Source: Bacteroides stercoris ATCC 43183 (GTDB lineage Bacteria > Bacteroidota > Bacteroidia > Bacteroidales > Bacteroidaceae). From it: 64,000 nucleotides of DNA. The notes beneath the pieces were generated by a model. It ran no database searches. It had not been told where the DNA came from and was given only the letters and a program-made list of their open reading frames with translations. Shown piece after piece: positions 63,348 through 64,000 of the stretch (within the stretch, counting starts at the first letter, position 1; every line of letters begins with the position of its first letter). Location of the stretch: positions 3,224,001 to 3,288,000 of the forward strand of contig NZ_CP102262.1 in NCBI RefSeq assembly GCF_025147325.1. Reading direction: 5' to 3'. The position numbers and the translations under genes are program-made.

Positions 63348-64000
63348 TTATTCAGACAGGCTTTTACTTTTTATTCTCCTCAGTATTTTAGGGAACTGCC
63401 AGAAAAACAGCAGCGTACAGCAAATGGCAGCCGTAGCATCGGATATGGCTTCTGCCGCATATACACCTGCTACTCCCATAAAATGCGGCAGTATCAACGC
63501 CAACGGTATCAGCAGGATTACCTTACGCAGCAATGCTATGAAAATGGATATTCTGGCCTGCCCCAACGCCACGAACATATTCTGACAGGCACGCTGTAAA
63601 CCGAAAATCGTCATACCGCCCAAGAATACAGGCATCGTCCAGCGAACAGTTTCTATCAGCCTTGCATCGCTCGTAAAGGCGGATGCCACAATCGCGGGGA
63701 AGCAAATCATAAACAGCATCAGGACGAGATTGAAAGAAAACATTGTAATCAGCGCAATTCGGAAGCACTCCTTCACACGCTGCTTGTCGCCATGCCCGTA
63801 GTTATAGCTTGCCACCGGAACAAACCCCTGCGCAAACCCCGTCAGCGGCACGCTGGCAAACTGCATAGACGTTTGCAGGACGGTAAGCGCACTGACATAG
63901 ATATCTCCGAATTCTTTCAGACTGCTGTTGAGCACAAACCCCACCAGGCTTTCCGTACTCGCCATGATAAAAGGCGATACGCCGAGCGCCAGCATGGAGA
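63348..64000 (-). CDS. MATE-family efflux transporter, C-terminal part (runs off window)
   Basis: The last ~217 residues of a MATE exporter; the start lies beyond 64000. Visible: MLALGVSPFIMASTESLVGF, VLQTSMQFASVPLTGFAQGF, VPVASYNYGHGDKQRVKECF, GLQRACQNMFVALGQARISI, then helices to KSLSE at the end. The GFAQGFVPVASYNYGHGD segment is the typical second-half MATE motif. It exports organic cations or drugs by Na+ or H+ exchange. Substrate unknown. Confidence 0.9.
   Translation of the reverse strand, partial: SMLALGVSPFIMASTESLVGFVLNSSLKEFGDIYVSALTVLQTSMQFASVPLTGFAQGFVPVASYNYGHGDKQRVKECFRIALITMFSFNLVLMLFMICFPAIVASAFTSDARLIETVRWTMPVFLGGMTIFGLQRACQNMFVALGQARISIFIALLRKVILLIPLALILPHFMGVAGVYAAEAISDATAAICCTLLFFWQFPKILRRIKSKSLSE

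Overview
The window looks like a piece of a Bacteroides (order Bacteroidales) chromosome. Evidence: many promoters match the Bacteroides -7/-33 pattern (TAnnTTTG, with TTTG about 20 nt upstream), there are TonB-dependent receptors of SusC and BtuB type, NigD-like and DUF3408 proteins, arm-binding tyrosine recombinases of Bacteroides type, and the pflB-pflA pair. It falls into two parts. Positions 1 to about 46.1 kb are an accessory island full of broken mobile elements. From the tRNA-Ser gene (46270-46353) rightward the sequence looks like ordinary core genome.

Island, left to right. 0.1-2.3 kb: decayed IS3-type and ISAon1-type transposases. 2.3-6.8 kb: an integration module with two small helix-turn-helix genes, a truncated integrase tail, two intact tandem tyrosine recombinases and two more excisionase-like genes (one with an in-frame TGA). 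7.3-10.9 kb: a restriction-modification protein of the Eco57I/type IIG kind, cut off at its 3' end against a truncated transposase; an IS256 scrap follows. 11.9-24.3 kb: one tight minus-strand operon with its own promoter encoding a TonB-dependent receptor, a DUF4876 lipoprotein, a DUF6850 outer-membrane barrel and three tandem gingipain-like (C25-like) secreted proteins with HEAT-like C-termini. I consider this the most interesting and least described system here. 25.2-30.1 kb: conjugative-element debris: an in-frame SusC/toprim chimera, the 5' part of a group II intron, a ParA-type ATPase and two DUF3408 proteins, with a region of palindromic direct repeats and hairpins upstream.

30.9-42.9 kb is a complete cobalamin (B12) uptake operon on the minus strand. 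It starts with a promoter, a cobalamin riboswitch and an intrinsic terminator. Three surface lipoproteins follow, then BtuG, BtuB, a substrate-binding lipoprotein, a BtuC-like permease, a BtuD-like ATPase and a DUF2284 protein. Further terminator-like hairpins inside the operon suggest stepped-down expression. Mobile-element remains lie on both sides, so this operon may have arrived as cargo. 43.3-46.0 kb holds a broken excisionase-like gene and two broken integrases next to tRNA-Ser, a plausible integration hot spot.

The right part (46.3-64 kb) holds a perfect 30-bp-arm hairpin, pflB with a palindrome over its promoter, pflA, an ECF sigma factor with a membrane-anchored protein carrying a beta-barrel domain, a NigD-like lipoprotein, an RND tripartite efflux operon followed by a LytS/LytR-type two-component pair, an EamA transporter, a flavodoxin, a carboxymuconolactone-decarboxylase/cupin fusion and the C-terminal part of a MATE transporter that runs off the window.
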